64,000 nt of DNA from JAGNGI01 sp035448825 (lineage in GTDB: Bacteria; Fidelibacterota; UBA2242): positions 236,479 through 300,478 of the forward strand of contig DAOTJS010000001.1 of NCBI GenBank assembly GCA_035448825.1, in the 5' to 3' direction. The notes under the pieces are model-generated. The model was not told the DNA's origin. It saw only the letters and a program-made list of their open reading frames with translations, and ran no database searches. The translations under genes and the position numbers were made by a program. This document shows, piece by piece, positions 1 to 8,817 of the stretch. Position 1 is the first letter of the stretch, and each line of letters opens with the position of its first letter.

Positions 1-100
1 CAGTTCGTCCCCCACAATTTTTCACAAAATTATTAGAAGCACAATTGTTAAAATAGAGTTCCCTATTTTTCGTTAAAAATAAATTGAAAAGCATGTGTTA

Positions 101-733
101 ATGACTAAAGCTCTGCTAATCACCTTTGAGGGTATTGACGGTTCGGGTAAGACGACCCAGATTGAATATTTTATGCAAAAATGTAAGCAAGAAAACATTC
201 CTGTAGTATTGTTTCGAGAACCGGGCGGTACTCCGATCGGCGAGAAAATCCGCGAAATTCTTTTAAGTAAATCCAACTCGGGAATGTTTGCCATCACTGA
301 ACTTTTACTTTACTCAGCCAGCCGACACCAACTTTGTCGCGAATTGATCCGTCCGGCTCTGGAATCTGGAAAAATCGTCATCTGTGATCGGTTCTACGAT
401 TCGACGACTGCCTATCAGGGATACGGTCGCGGAATAGACCTGGATTTTATTAATCTGTTAAATCGCATTGCCGCTGATAATTTGGTACCGGATTTGACTT
501 TTATCTTCGATATTCCTATTACGGAGAGGTTCCGGCGCCTTGGTACGCGTGAACTTGATCGCCTCGAGACAGAAGAGCAGAATTTTCAGGAAAAAGTACG
601 CCAGGGATTTCTGAAAATTGCCGCAAGCGAGCCTAACCGCGTTTGCCTGATTGATGGAACTAAAACTGAAGATTTAGTAGCTGATGAAGTGTGGCAAAAT
701 TTCAATAAACTTTTAAAAAGGGTTAAAATATGA
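101..733 (+). CDS. tmk: thymidylate kinase
   Basis: dTMP kinase, phosphorylating dTMP to dTDP in the cytosol for DNA synthesis. The P-loop GIDGSGKTT lies at about residues 9-17. It is followed by the substrate-binding stretch REPGGTPIGEKIR and by DRFYDSTTAYQG, the DR(F/Y) motif of the family. At 210 residues it has normal Tmk length. An in-frame GTG at 95 would add two residues. The ATG at 101 is preferred because it gives the usual N-terminus with a short lead into FITFEGIDGSGK-like sequence. It overlaps the next gene by 4 nt (ATGA), so it probably heads a tmk-protease-peptidase operon. Confidence 0.95.
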   Translation: MTKALLITFEGIDGSGKTTQIEYFMQKCKQENIPVVLFREPGGTPIGEKIREILLSKSNSGMFAITELLLYSASRHQLCRELIRPALESGKIVICDRFYDSTTAYQGYGRGIDLDFINLLNRIAADNLVPDLTFIFDIPITERFRRLGTRELDRLETEEQNFQEKVRQGFLKIAASEPNRVCLIDGTKTEDLVADEVWQNFNKLLKRVKI

Positions 734-2376
734 AATTGTCATTTAACAAGGGCCTAAAAATCTGGATTACCGTGCTGGTTTCGGTAAGTGTCTTATTGGC
801 TTTTACGGCGACGGACATTTATAAAACGATTGCGGATTCTTACAAACTTTATAATGCAGTTTTCAGGCAAATATTGCTGAATTATGCCGATCCGCTGGAT
901 GCCGCCGCTTTAACGGAAAGTAATATTCGGAATATGACTCGTGAACTCGATCCCTATACGGTTTATATGACTGAAGAGGAGAAAGAGCCACTTGAAATTT
1001 TAACAAAAGGAGAATATGGCGGAGTCGGTTTACGGATCAGTCTGCGCAATGACACGCTGACCGTTATTTCGCCGATTGAAGGCAGTCCCGCAAAAAAAGC
1101 TAACATTCTACCCGGCGATCAAATTTTAAAAGTTGACTCAGTCTGGACTACCGGTCTGGACCTTGACAAATCTACTCGTCTAATTCGCGGCAATGTCGGC
1201 ACCAAAGTTGAGTTGCTAATCAGGCGTCCAGGTACTGATGAAGGAAAAGTATATATTTTAGAACGGGCGAAGATTCCGGTGTATGATGTTTATTACACCG
1301 ATTATTTAGAAAAAGGCATTGGTTATGTTCGATTGGCTGAGTTTTCCAAGGGCTCAACGGCTGAGTTACGTCAGGCTATTAATGATTTGAAAAAGCGCGA
1401 TCAGATTGAATCTCTTATCCTGGATCTGCGTGGTAACCCGGGTGGACTATTGGAGGAAGCGCTGGCTATAGCCGAATTGTTTACTCAGCCGGGTGATACT
1501 TTGTTATTTACTCGTGGCCAGAGCGAAAGCTCAAACCGAGTTTATGTTGCAAGTCGCCGACCTATTTTAGATGAATCCGTTAAAATAGCCGTTTTGATTG
1601 ACGGCGGTAGTGCTTCCGCTAGTGAAATTGTTGCCGGTATTGTTCAGGATCTTGACCGCGGAATCGTCGTAGGGACGCCCAGCTTTGGTAAAGGATTAGT
1701 TCAGACAGTTTTTCGAGTTGATAAAGAGCATTCCATCAAACTAACCACGGCCAAGTATTATATTCCCAGCGGGCGATTGATCCAGAAGCCGAATTATATT
1801 AAAAATCCAAAGTTAATTGCCTCTGTTATTCCTCAGGATTCGATCTTCTATTCCCGCAATAAGCGCCAGCTAAAAAGCAAGGGCGGAATCACTCCGGATA
1901 TTATTATTAAAAATAATGAGCAAAGTGATTTTGTAACCGAACTCTGGCGCCAAAATCAGTTTTATTCGTTTGCCATTAAATATAAAACCGAGCATAATGA
2001 ATTACCGGAGGAAATTAACGATCGTATCATCACAGAATTCAAAAATTATATTGAGCATTCGGGATTTCAATTTATCGAAAAAACTGAAAAGAAAATTCGT
2101 GAGATAGATAAAATAATTGCCCATGATGAACGCTTAAAGAACGTCAAAATTGATTTGCAACCGGTCTATGAAGTGTTTGATTCGTTAAAAGAAGCTGAAT
2201 TCGAAAATAATCGCCCAATGATCCAACGCGGGATTGAGAATCAGTTCGCAATGCTCAGAGAGGGAATTGCCGGACAGCTAAAAGCCGATTTGAAGTATGA
2301 CAAAGTCGTTTCCGAGGCGATTGCGGCTGTTAAGGACGATGGAAAATATAGAGTGAAACTTGGCCTGGCTAAGTAA
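730..2376 (+). CDS. S41 carboxy-terminal processing protease
   Basis: Periplasmic or membrane-anchored tail-specific protease of the CtpA/Prc family. One N-terminal hydrophobic segment (about residues 10-28) acts as a signal or anchor. A PDZ domain at about 85-165 carries the GGVGL motif. The S41 catalytic core contains LDLRGNPGG, the nucleophile serine in GGSASASEIVAG and the general-base lysine in GTPSFGKGLVQ. The Ser-Lys dyad is therefore intact. An extra C-terminal helical region of about 150 residues follows the core, as in longer CtpA proteins. It overlaps tmk by 4 nt and is followed closely by a cell-wall peptidase gene, which suggests a role in envelope turnover. Confidence 0.93.
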   Translation: MKLSFNKGLKIWITVLVSVSVLLAFTATDIYKTIADSYKLYNAVFRQILLNYADPLDAAALTESNIRNMTRELDPYTVYMTEEEKEPLEILTKGEYGGVGLRISLRNDTLTVISPIEGSPAKKANILPGDQILKVDSVWTTGLDLDKSTRLIRGNVGTKVELLIRRPGTDEGKVYILERAKIPVYDVYYTDYLEKGIGYVRLAEFSKGSTAELRQAINDLKKRDQIESLILDLRGNPGGLLEEALAIAELFTQPGDTLLFTRGQSESSNRVYVASRRPILDESVKIAVLIDGGSASASEIVAGIVQDLDRGIVVGTPSFGKGLVQTVFRVDKEHSIKLTTAKYYIPSGRLIQKPNYIKNPKLIASVIPQDSIFYSRNKRQLKSKGGITPDIIIKNNEQSDFVTELWRQNQFYSFAIKYKTEHNELPEEINDRIITEFKNYIEHSGFQFIEKTEKKIREIDKIIAHDERLKNVKIDLQPVYEVFDSLKEAEFENNRPMIQRGIENQFAMLREGIAGQLKADLKYDKVVSEAIAAVKDDGKYRVKLGLAK

Positions 2377-2398
2377 GGATGGATTTTTCATTTTGCGA

Positions 2399-3532
2399 AT
2401 GCCAGTTCAGACGTTTGTTTTAGTGGCTTTCATTTTGAATATTGGCAAAATTAGTCGGGCGGATACTCCCAAAATCACCCGACAAATCGAAACAATCATT
2501 GTTGAAATTGGCAAGAAATATTGTCCGGACCAGCGAGTTGCTGTATGGGAAATTGGAATTGATTCTCAGGATAAAAATTACAGTTTAAACGGGGAAACCG
2601 ACCATCCCGAAGCGGTTCTGGCTTTAATTACTCAAATAAAACAAACTTTGCCAGCTATTGGAATTCAGAATCAGATTAGAATCTTGCCGGATGAAACAGT
2701 GAACGGTAAAAATTTCGGCATCGTAATTAATTCGGTCGAGCCTTTGCGGAGTGGCCCGTCGGTATTTAACGATATGGTAACGCAAACTTTACGGGGATTA
2801 ACGGTCGAGATATTGAAAAGTGCCGGAGGTTGTTTTTTAGTTAGAACCGATGATGGTTACTTAGGATGGATGGAGGATGACCGATTAGTTGTTGGCAGCG
2901 ATTCGCTAAAGACTGCCTGGGAAAATTCATATAAAGTCGTCTACGACGATATCGAGGGCATTATCTACTCTAAGTCTGACGGAAAATCTATGCCCGTAGC
3001 TGATGTTGTCCTCGGGAACCGATTTAAAATGATCGGCAAGCAAGGGCAATGGACCTGCGTCGAAATTCCAGACGGTCGCCAAGGTTTCATTTCGTCCCAG
3101 CAGTTAGTCAGCGAATCGGAATATTTGGCGCGAACTCCGACGGAGGATAAAATTGTTGCGACTGCCAGGAATTTACTGGGGCGGCCATATCTTTGGGGCG
3201 CCAATTCACCGAAAGCTTTCGATTGTAGTGGGTTTACACAAGCAGTTTATCGTCGCAATGGTTATCTATTACTAAGGGACGCCAATATGCAGGTCAATCA
3301 GGGGGTTGCGGTTGACACAACCAATTTACCGGAAAATTTGAGGCCGGGCGATTTGTTGTTTTTCGGACCAAATCCGGAGCAGATTAATCACGTTGCCATT
3401 TATCTTGGGAATTATGAGTATATCCATTGTTCGGCATGGGTAAGGATTAATAGCCTCAAACCAGGCACAGCTAATTATGATGATTATTTGGTGAAAAATC
3501 TGCGTTATGTACGGCGAATCATTGGTAAATGA
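2399..3532 (+). CDS. SH3-domain NlpC/P60 cell-wall endopeptidase
   Basis: Predicted exported peptidoglycan hydrolase that cleaves stem peptides. After a hydrophobic N-terminal stretch it has an unassigned N-terminal region, two bacterial SH3-like stretches, and a C-terminal NlpC/P60 domain. The domain holds the catalytic cysteine in FDCSGF (around residue 275), the histidine in NHVAIYLG and a downstream HCSAW. The start is uncertain. The reading frame is open from a TTG at 2360 that overlaps the protease gene by 17 nt. The ATG at 2399 puts the hydrophobic segment at the N-terminus but lies far from the nearest purine-rich site at 2375-2383. A TTG at 2393 is another candidate. Confidence 0.85.
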   Translation: MPVQTFVLVAFILNIGKISRADTPKITRQIETIIVEIGKKYCPDQRVAVWEIGIDSQDKNYSLNGETDHPEAVLALITQIKQTLPAIGIQNQIRILPDETVNGKNFGIVINSVEPLRSGPSVFNDMVTQTLRGLTVEILKSAGGCFLVRTDDGYLGWMEDDRLVVGSDSLKTAWENSYKVVYDDIEGIIYSKSDGKSMPVADVVLGNRFKMIGKQGQWTCVEIPDGRQGFISSQQLVSESEYLARTPTEDKIVATARNLLGRPYLWGANSPKAFDCSGFTQAVYRRNGYLLLRDANMQVNQGVAVDTTNLPENLRPGDLLFFGPNPEQINHVAIYLGNYEYIHCSAWVRINSLKPGTANYDDYLVKNLRYVRRIIGK

Positions 3533-3634
3533 ATTTGATCAAATATAAATTTTTATGGAATTTTTTCGTTTGCTATTATTAGAAGGATGGTTTATAAATA
3601 TCGAAAATTTCCTGTTTAACAAAAAGGTGACGTT

Positions 3635-4933
3635 ATGACAAATGAAATAGAATACTTCAAAGGGGAAAAAATGCTCAAGAGAGCCGATGAGTTAGATTTC
3701 TTTTGGGCTTATCACAAAGAAGAATTACCTAAAGATAAACAGTTGGTCCTTCTCGATAATGTTCAGTTTATCTATGAATTGGCATTAGCTCAACTTGAGC
3801 TGCAATCTCTTGGAGTCAATTTTAAGATAACTAATAGTCTGAGAGAATTCAAACTATTAGAAAGAAAAGATGAGGAAGAACTCAGAAGAAAACTGGCGTA
3901 CTTTAAGTTCGTAAATGGGCATTCTACCGACTATTTCCAGATTATTCAAAAAAATAGAACCCGCTCCGTTAATCAGTACCTTACTCATTGGATTTACCCC
4001 TATAAAGGGAAATTCCATCCGCAAATGATTAGGGCGCTCCTTAATATCATTGGACTTAAGCAGGGCGATACTGTTCTTGACCCATTTATCGGGAGCGGTA
4101 CTACCGCTGTCGAAGCACAACTTCTGGGAATAAATTGTATCGGGATAGACGTGTCTCCCCTTTGTATTCTTCAAAGTAAGGTAAAAACTGAATCAATAGA
4201 TGTCATCTCACAGATTTTAGAATTGAAGGAAGAAATAATAAAAAGTATAAAACCTTCTTTATTCAATGTTGAGGGAAAAACTATTGATGATGTTATTAAT
4301 ATGGTACCTAATGAAAAAGTGCAAAATTTCTATAAAATGGCTAAACTTGTCGCCATAAGTGACAACGCCAGGCGAGGGAAGGAATTCTCTAAAGCTTTTT
4401 TAAAAAATATAGAAGTAATGATTTCTTCAGTCTCAGATTTTGTTGATATAGTAAAGGAACTTAATCTAAAGTTGGGTAAAATAGATATTAAAACCGGCGA
4501 CTCAAGGACATTGCCTTTAAGTAATGAAACTATTGATGGAATAGTTACATCTCCTCCTTATTCAATTGCATTGGACTATGTTTTAAATGATGCTCATGCA
4601 TTAAAAGAGCTGGGCTATAATCTTCCAGTAATCAGAGAGAAGTTTATTGGTGTTAGAGGCAAAGGGCAAATAAGGATTGATTTGTACAATAATGATATGA
4701 AGAAAAGTTTAGAAGAGATGTTTAGAGTTCTCAAACCTCAAAAGTACGCAGTCATAGTAATTGGAAATGCAACCTATATGGGGCAGGAAATAAAAACCGT
4801 TGAATTCACAATAGATTATGCAAAAAAGATTGGTTTTAAATTAGTCAAAAACATAGATAAGATAATTTTTGGGCTTTATAATGTTATGCAGAAAGAAAAT
4901 ATTTTAATTTTTCAGAAGGGGGGTGATATATGA
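3635..4933 (+). CDS. DNA methyltransferase of a restriction-modification pair
   Basis: SAM-dependent amino-methyltransferase, N6-adenine or N4-cytosine. The AdoMet-binding motif is DPFIGSGTTAVEA (about residues 148-160) and the catalytic motif is TSPPYS (about residue 307). With motif I first and roughly 145 residues before the catalytic motif, the order is alpha-like. It overlaps the next gene by 4 nt (ATGA), and that gene encodes a PD-(D/E)XK protein, so together they form a two-gene type II-like system. The pair sits between housekeeping genes and looks AT-richer than its neighbours, which suggests acquisition. The recognition sequence cannot be read from the protein. Confidence 0.88.
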   Translation: MTNEIEYFKGEKMLKRADELDFFWAYHKEELPKDKQLVLLDNVQFIYELALAQLELQSLGVNFKITNSLREFKLLERKDEEELRRKLAYFKFVNGHSTDYFQIIQKNRTRSVNQYLTHWIYPYKGKFHPQMIRALLNIIGLKQGDTVLDPFIGSGTTAVEAQLLGINCIGIDVSPLCILQSKVKTESIDVISQILELKEEIIKSIKPSLFNVEGKTIDDVINMVPNEKVQNFYKMAKLVAISDNARRGKEFSKAFLKNIEVMISSVSDFVDIVKELNLKLGKIDIKTGDSRTLPLSNETIDGIVTSPPYSIALDYVLNDAHALKELGYNLPVIREKFIGVRGKGQIRIDLYNNDMKKSLEEMFRVLKPQKYAVIVIGNATYMGQEIKTVEFTIDYAKKIGFKLVKNIDKIIFGLYNVMQKENILIFQKGGDI

Positions 4934-5610
4934 AAGGCAATGAACAAGAAGAATATATAAAAGAATTGGAGGCAACCATCTCTCAATTTCTTAAGCCGCT
5001 TAAAAATATTCCTTTCAAGGTTGCTATAAAAGCAATGTCAGGTTGTGATGTAATCCCATTCAATAAAAATAATCCAAAGGATAGGCAATTATTAAAGGAT
5101 TTGATTGAGGCTACGAGAATTGCGGTAAAAAATGCCAATGAAAGCGGGATATTTACGAGGAGAGAAAATGAAGTTGGAAATCATATCGAGCCTTTTATGA
5201 TTGAAGCCTTAAACCAAATCGGACTTATTGCACATAGGCCGGAGACAAAAGAAGGAAAGAAAAAAGCTACCGGCTATCCGGATATTTTCCTAAAAGACAG
5301 AAACGGAAGGCCAAATTATATTGAGTGCAAAACTTATAACGAAAGAAATTATCAGACGACTCAGAGATCATTTTATTTCTCACCAGCAGAGAGGCCGACC
5401 GATTTTAAAATTATCTATGATGCACGACATTTGGTCGTCAGTTTTAGAATCGAGAGAGCTGAGCGGGAAGGCAAAACGGCATTCATTCCTGTATATTGGA
5501 AAATTTTTAGTATTGATCATTTAAAAGGGCAAATAAAACACGAGTTTAATTCATCTAATAAGCAGATGTATGAAGATGAAGCCTTGCTAGCAGAAGGTGG
5601 CATAGAATAA
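4930..5610 (+). CDS. PD-(D/E)XK restriction endonuclease
   Basis: Probable cognate nuclease of the preceding methyltransferase. The nuclease signature is GYPDIFLKDRNGRPNYIECK at about residues 116-135. It supplies the metal-binding Asp (PD), the Glu and the Lys of E-x-K. The protein has 226 residues, is soluble, and has a helical N-terminal region. The 4-nt overlap with the methylase gene implies co-translation. The family and specificity are not recognised. The assignment rests on the catalytic motif and on context. Confidence 0.8.
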   Translation: MKGNEQEEYIKELEATISQFLKPLKNIPFKVAIKAMSGCDVIPFNKNNPKDRQLLKDLIEATRIAVKNANESGIFTRRENEVGNHIEPFMIEALNQIGLIAHRPETKEGKKKATGYPDIFLKDRNGRPNYIECKTYNERNYQTTQRSFYFSPAERPTDFKIIYDARHLVVSFRIERAEREGKTAFIPVYWKIFSIDHLKGQIKHEFNSSNKQMYEDEALLAEGGIE

Positions 5611-5767
5611 CGATTGATAAAATCGCCTTCAAACTGAACTTTATAGTTATTTACTCATAAAAATTTTCTTCTGCCGAATTGTATTTTTGTTATATATTAT
5701 TTCCGTGATTGGTGAACTTAAGTATAATTGTATTTAAAATTGCAATAAAAGCATTTTAAAACCATAA

Positions 5768-5890
5768 AAAATTGGAGAATATAGTCTGGACATCGGTCGA
5801 ACACAATCCTTGATTACTGGACTTAGTGCTGTCATTTTACAAAATGACGGTGGAGTAATTCAGGTGAGCATAAAATTCAATTATGGTTAA
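5768..5890 (+). other. open 40-codon fragment in the gap before nagB, possible gene remnant
   Basis: The 380-bp gap between the R-M pair and nagB contains a stop-to-stop frame without an ATG. It reads sensibly (for example GEYSLDIGRTQSLITG then LQNDGGVIQVSIKF) and ends at TAA 5888. It could be the tail of a decayed gene, but the family is not recognised. The stretch also holds a short hairpin (GTCATTTT / AAAATGAC, about 5833-5850). The rest of the gap is AT-rich and presumably contains the nagB promoter. No confident promoter or terminator is seen. Confidence 0.2.
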
Positions 5891-5991
5891 ATATTCAGAA
5901 TATTTCTATGATACTTATAAATAAACCTTTAAATGGTATTTGATTTAGATTAAGCAAAAGTGCAAATTTTAACTTAAGTAAGGAATCTAAA

Positions 5992-6798
5992 ATGAGAGTA
6001 ATAATCCACAGTAACTACGAAAAATTAAGTGATTGGGTTGCCCGATATATTGCGGCTAAAATTATCAATGCTAATCGTACTAGCGATAAACCTTTTGTTC
6101 TCGGATTGCCCACCGGTTCTTCGCCCATCGGTACTTATCAGGCATTAGTAAAATTGCATAAAGAAGGAAAAGTATCCTTTAAAAATGTCATTACTTTTAA
6201 TATGGACGAGTATGTGGGACTTTCCGAAGACGACCCGGAGAGTTATCACTACTTTATGCGGCATTATCTTTTCGATCATATTGATATTCCGCGGGAAAAT
6301 ATTAATATTCTGGATGGTAATGCCAAAGACCTTGAAAGGGAGTGTGAAGAATACGAAGCCAAAATCAAAAAAGTTGGCGGCATTGATTTTTTTCTGGGTG
6401 GAATTGGGGTGAACGGGCATATCGCTTTTAATGAACCGGGCTCCTCGATTTCTTCACGAACTCGGATAAAGACGCTGTCCTATGATACAATTGTTGCCAA
6501 TTCGCGCTTTTTCGGCGGCGACCTTAACCGGGTGCCGAAGACAGCTTTAACAGTGGGCGTTGGGACGGTACTGGATGCCAGAGAAGTTATGGTAATCGCC
6601 TCCGGATATACAAAAGCCCGGGCTTTGCAGAAAGTCATTGAAGAGGGCGTCAATCATATGTGGACGGTTTCGATGTTACAATTGCATCCGCATGGTATCA
6701 TTGTTTGTGATGATGAGGCAACCCTTGAATTGAAAGTCAGTACCGTAGAATATTTCAAAGATATTGAGGACGAGGCTATCAATAACCTGCCAGTTTAG
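5992..6798 (+). CDS. nagB: glucosamine-6-phosphate deaminase
   Basis: Converts glucosamine 6-phosphate to fructose 6-phosphate and ammonia in amino-sugar catabolism. Family signatures are present: LGLPTGSSPIGTYQAL near the N-terminus (phosphate binding), FNMDEYVGL with the catalytic Asp at about 72, and GGIGVNGHIAFNEPGSS with the Asp/His/Glu relay at about 140-148. At 268 residues it is full length. An AAGGA ribosome site lies shortly before the ATG. It is 15 nt from the DUF4954 gene, so the two are probably co-transcribed and functionally linked. Confidence 0.95.
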   Translation: MRVIIHSNYEKLSDWVARYIAAKIINANRTSDKPFVLGLPTGSSPIGTYQALVKLHKEGKVSFKNVITFNMDEYVGLSEDDPESYHYFMRHYLFDHIDIPRENINILDGNAKDLERECEEYEAKIKKVGGIDFFLGGIGVNGHIAFNEPGSSISSRTRIKTLSYDTIVANSRFFGGDLNRVPKTALTVGVGTVLDAREVMVIASGYTKARALQKVIEEGVNHMWTVSMLQLHPHGIIVCDDEATLELKVSTVEYFKDIEDEAINNLPV

Positions 6799-6813
6799 TG
6801 AGGAAGTCGGACA

Positions 6814-8784
6814 ATGGGGAATCGCCAATTAACTCAAGAAGAAATTAACCGCCTCGAAAAGCAGGGTTGTCGGGCAGAAGACTGGGGAAAAATTACCGTT
6901 AAGCCTGATTTTAATTCTGCCAACATCCGTAATGTTTCGTTCGCCGGAGAAGTGGCTATAGGAAATTGTCGCGGCGTTCAGGAAGTCAAGCCTGGTTGCT
7001 TTAAAAATAATGGACTTTATGACTGCTATGTCCGCAATTGTACGATCGCTGATAATGTCTATATCGCTAATGTAAATAATTTAATCAATTATACGATCGA
7101 GGAAGATGTTATAATTGAAAACGTTAGTGACTTGATTGTTACCGGCGAAACGTCTTTCGGTAATGGCACCGAGCTGGAAATTCTCAATGAAGGCGGCGGG
7201 CGCATTTTGCCCATTTATGATCGTTTGACGGCTCAAATTGCCTATATGATTGTGGTTTATAAGCACGATGCTAATCTGCAGGAAGCGCTGAAAAAATTGA
7301 TAAGTGACTATGTTGCCGAACGCAAAGCGCGCTGTGGTATAATTTCTCGAGGAGTCAGAATTTACAATAGTAATATTATCCGCAATGTAAAAATCGGGAA
7401 GAAGGCTACTATTTCAGGAGCATTATTACTCGAAGATGGAACCATTGCCGGCTCTGAAGTGGATCCAGTTTATGTCGGAGAAGGTGTAATCGCTAAGCAT
7501 TTTATCATCCAGACCGGTGCGCGGGTTGAAAGTTCAGCAATGCTTGACAAATGTTTTATTGGTCAAGGAACACGTCTGGGTAAGCAATTTTCAGCGGAAA
7601 ATTCGGCTTTTTTCGCTAATTGTGAAGGCTTTCATGGAGAAGCCGTTAGTGTTTTTGCTGGACCATATACTGTGACTCATCATAAATCTAATTTTTTAAT
7701 TGCCGGGATGTTTAGTTTTTTCAATGCTGGAAGTGGTACGAACCAGAGTAATCATATGTATAAGCTAGGACCGTTGCATCAGGGAGTTCTAGATCGCGGC
7801 TCAAAAACGGGATCAGACAGTTATTTAGTCTGGCCAGCTCGTATTGGCATATTTTCAGTCGTTATCGGAAAACATTTTACCCATTTGGATACTTCCGAAC
7901 TACCTTTTTCATACCTTATTGAAAGTGAAGGTAAAAGTTTTCTGAAACCGGCGATGAATTTATTTACTTCCGGTACGCGGCGTGATATAATTAAGTGGCA
8001 AGCCCGTGATCGGCGTAAGGATAACGACCGGCTAGATCTAATCAATTTTGATTTTTTTAGTCCATATATTGTTGAAAAAGCTATGCGCGCTATCGAGGTA
8101 CTCCGAGGTCTTGACGAATCCGCTCAGCCGGATCAGGAATTTATTAAATATCAAGGTGCGTATATTCGTAAGGCAGCTTTAAAAGTGGCTATCCAGAATT
8201 ACGAGTTGGTTCCAAAAATCTTCTATGGTAATCTGATTCTGCGAAAAGTCGGTTCGGTAGATAATTTAGCCTGGGATAAAGTAAAAAATATTTTCGTTGG
8301 TGAATCGGATAATTCGGCTGAAAATTGGGAAGACCTTAGCGGTATGTTTGCCACCCGGGCCGAGATAGATCGAATTAGTTCAGACCTCCAGGAAAACCGC
8401 CTCAATTCGATCGCTGACCTGGAATGCGCTTTAAGAGAAATTCATCAAAAATATGAAGAAAAAGCCTGGCAATTTGGTCTTAATCTGCTTTTTAAACGTT
8501 TTGAGACCGATGCTTTAACTTCCGAACAAGTTTGTCTACTGCTAAACGAATGGCAAGAAAGTGTCGTTCATTTTAACGATCTGGTTCTCAAAGATGCCGA
8601 GAAGGAATTTGCTCAATGCAGTCGAATCGGATATGGAATTGATGGCGATACGACTGTGCGAGATCTGGACTTTACGGCCGTACGAGGTACTTTTGTGGAC
8701 AATAAATTCGTTATCGAACTTAAAAATGAGTCCGAAAGAGCTATAAAGGAAGCTAAGCGTATTTGTGCGGCTCTCCGCAAATAA
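6814..8784 (+). CDS. DUF4954 family left-handed beta-helix protein
   Basis: A 656-residue cytosolic protein resembling the DUF4954 family. The first two-thirds contain hexapeptide-like beta-helix repeats of the kind found in acyl- and nucleotidyl-transferases (for example IGKKATISGALLLEDG and YVGEGVIAKHFIIQTGA). The C-terminal third is helical. A GAGGAAG ribosome site precedes the ATG. Its position 15 nt after nagB suggests a role in amino-sugar or sugar-phosphate metabolism, perhaps as a sugar nucleotidyl- or acyltransferase-like enzyme. That role is inferred from context only. No catalytic residues can be assigned. Confidence 0.8.
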   Translation: MGNRQLTQEEINRLEKQGCRAEDWGKITVKPDFNSANIRNVSFAGEVAIGNCRGVQEVKPGCFKNNGLYDCYVRNCTIADNVYIANVNNLINYTIEEDVIIENVSDLIVTGETSFGNGTELEILNEGGGRILPIYDRLTAQIAYMIVVYKHDANLQEALKKLISDYVAERKARCGIISRGVRIYNSNIIRNVKIGKKATISGALLLEDGTIAGSEVDPVYVGEGVIAKHFIIQTGARVESSAMLDKCFIGQGTRLGKQFSAENSAFFANCEGFHGEAVSVFAGPYTVTHHKSNFLIAGMFSFFNAGSGTNQSNHMYKLGPLHQGVLDRGSKTGSDSYLVWPARIGIFSVVIGKHFTHLDTSELPFSYLIESEGKSFLKPAMNLFTSGTRRDIIKWQARDRRKDNDRLDLINFDFFSPYIVEKAMRAIEVLRGLDESAQPDQEFIKYQGAYIRKAALKVAIQNYELVPKIFYGNLILRKVGSVDNLAWDKVKNIFVGESDNSAENWEDLSGMFATRAEIDRISSDLQENRLNSIADLECALREIHQKYEEKAWQFGLNLLFKRFETDALTSEQVCLLLNEWQESVVHFNDLVLKDAEKEFAQCSRIGYGIDGDTTVRDLDFTAVRGTFVDNKFVIELKNESERAIKEAKRICAALRK

Positions 8785-8817
8785 ATTAGCATAAAAATTA
8801 ATTTGTGGATTTTTTAA

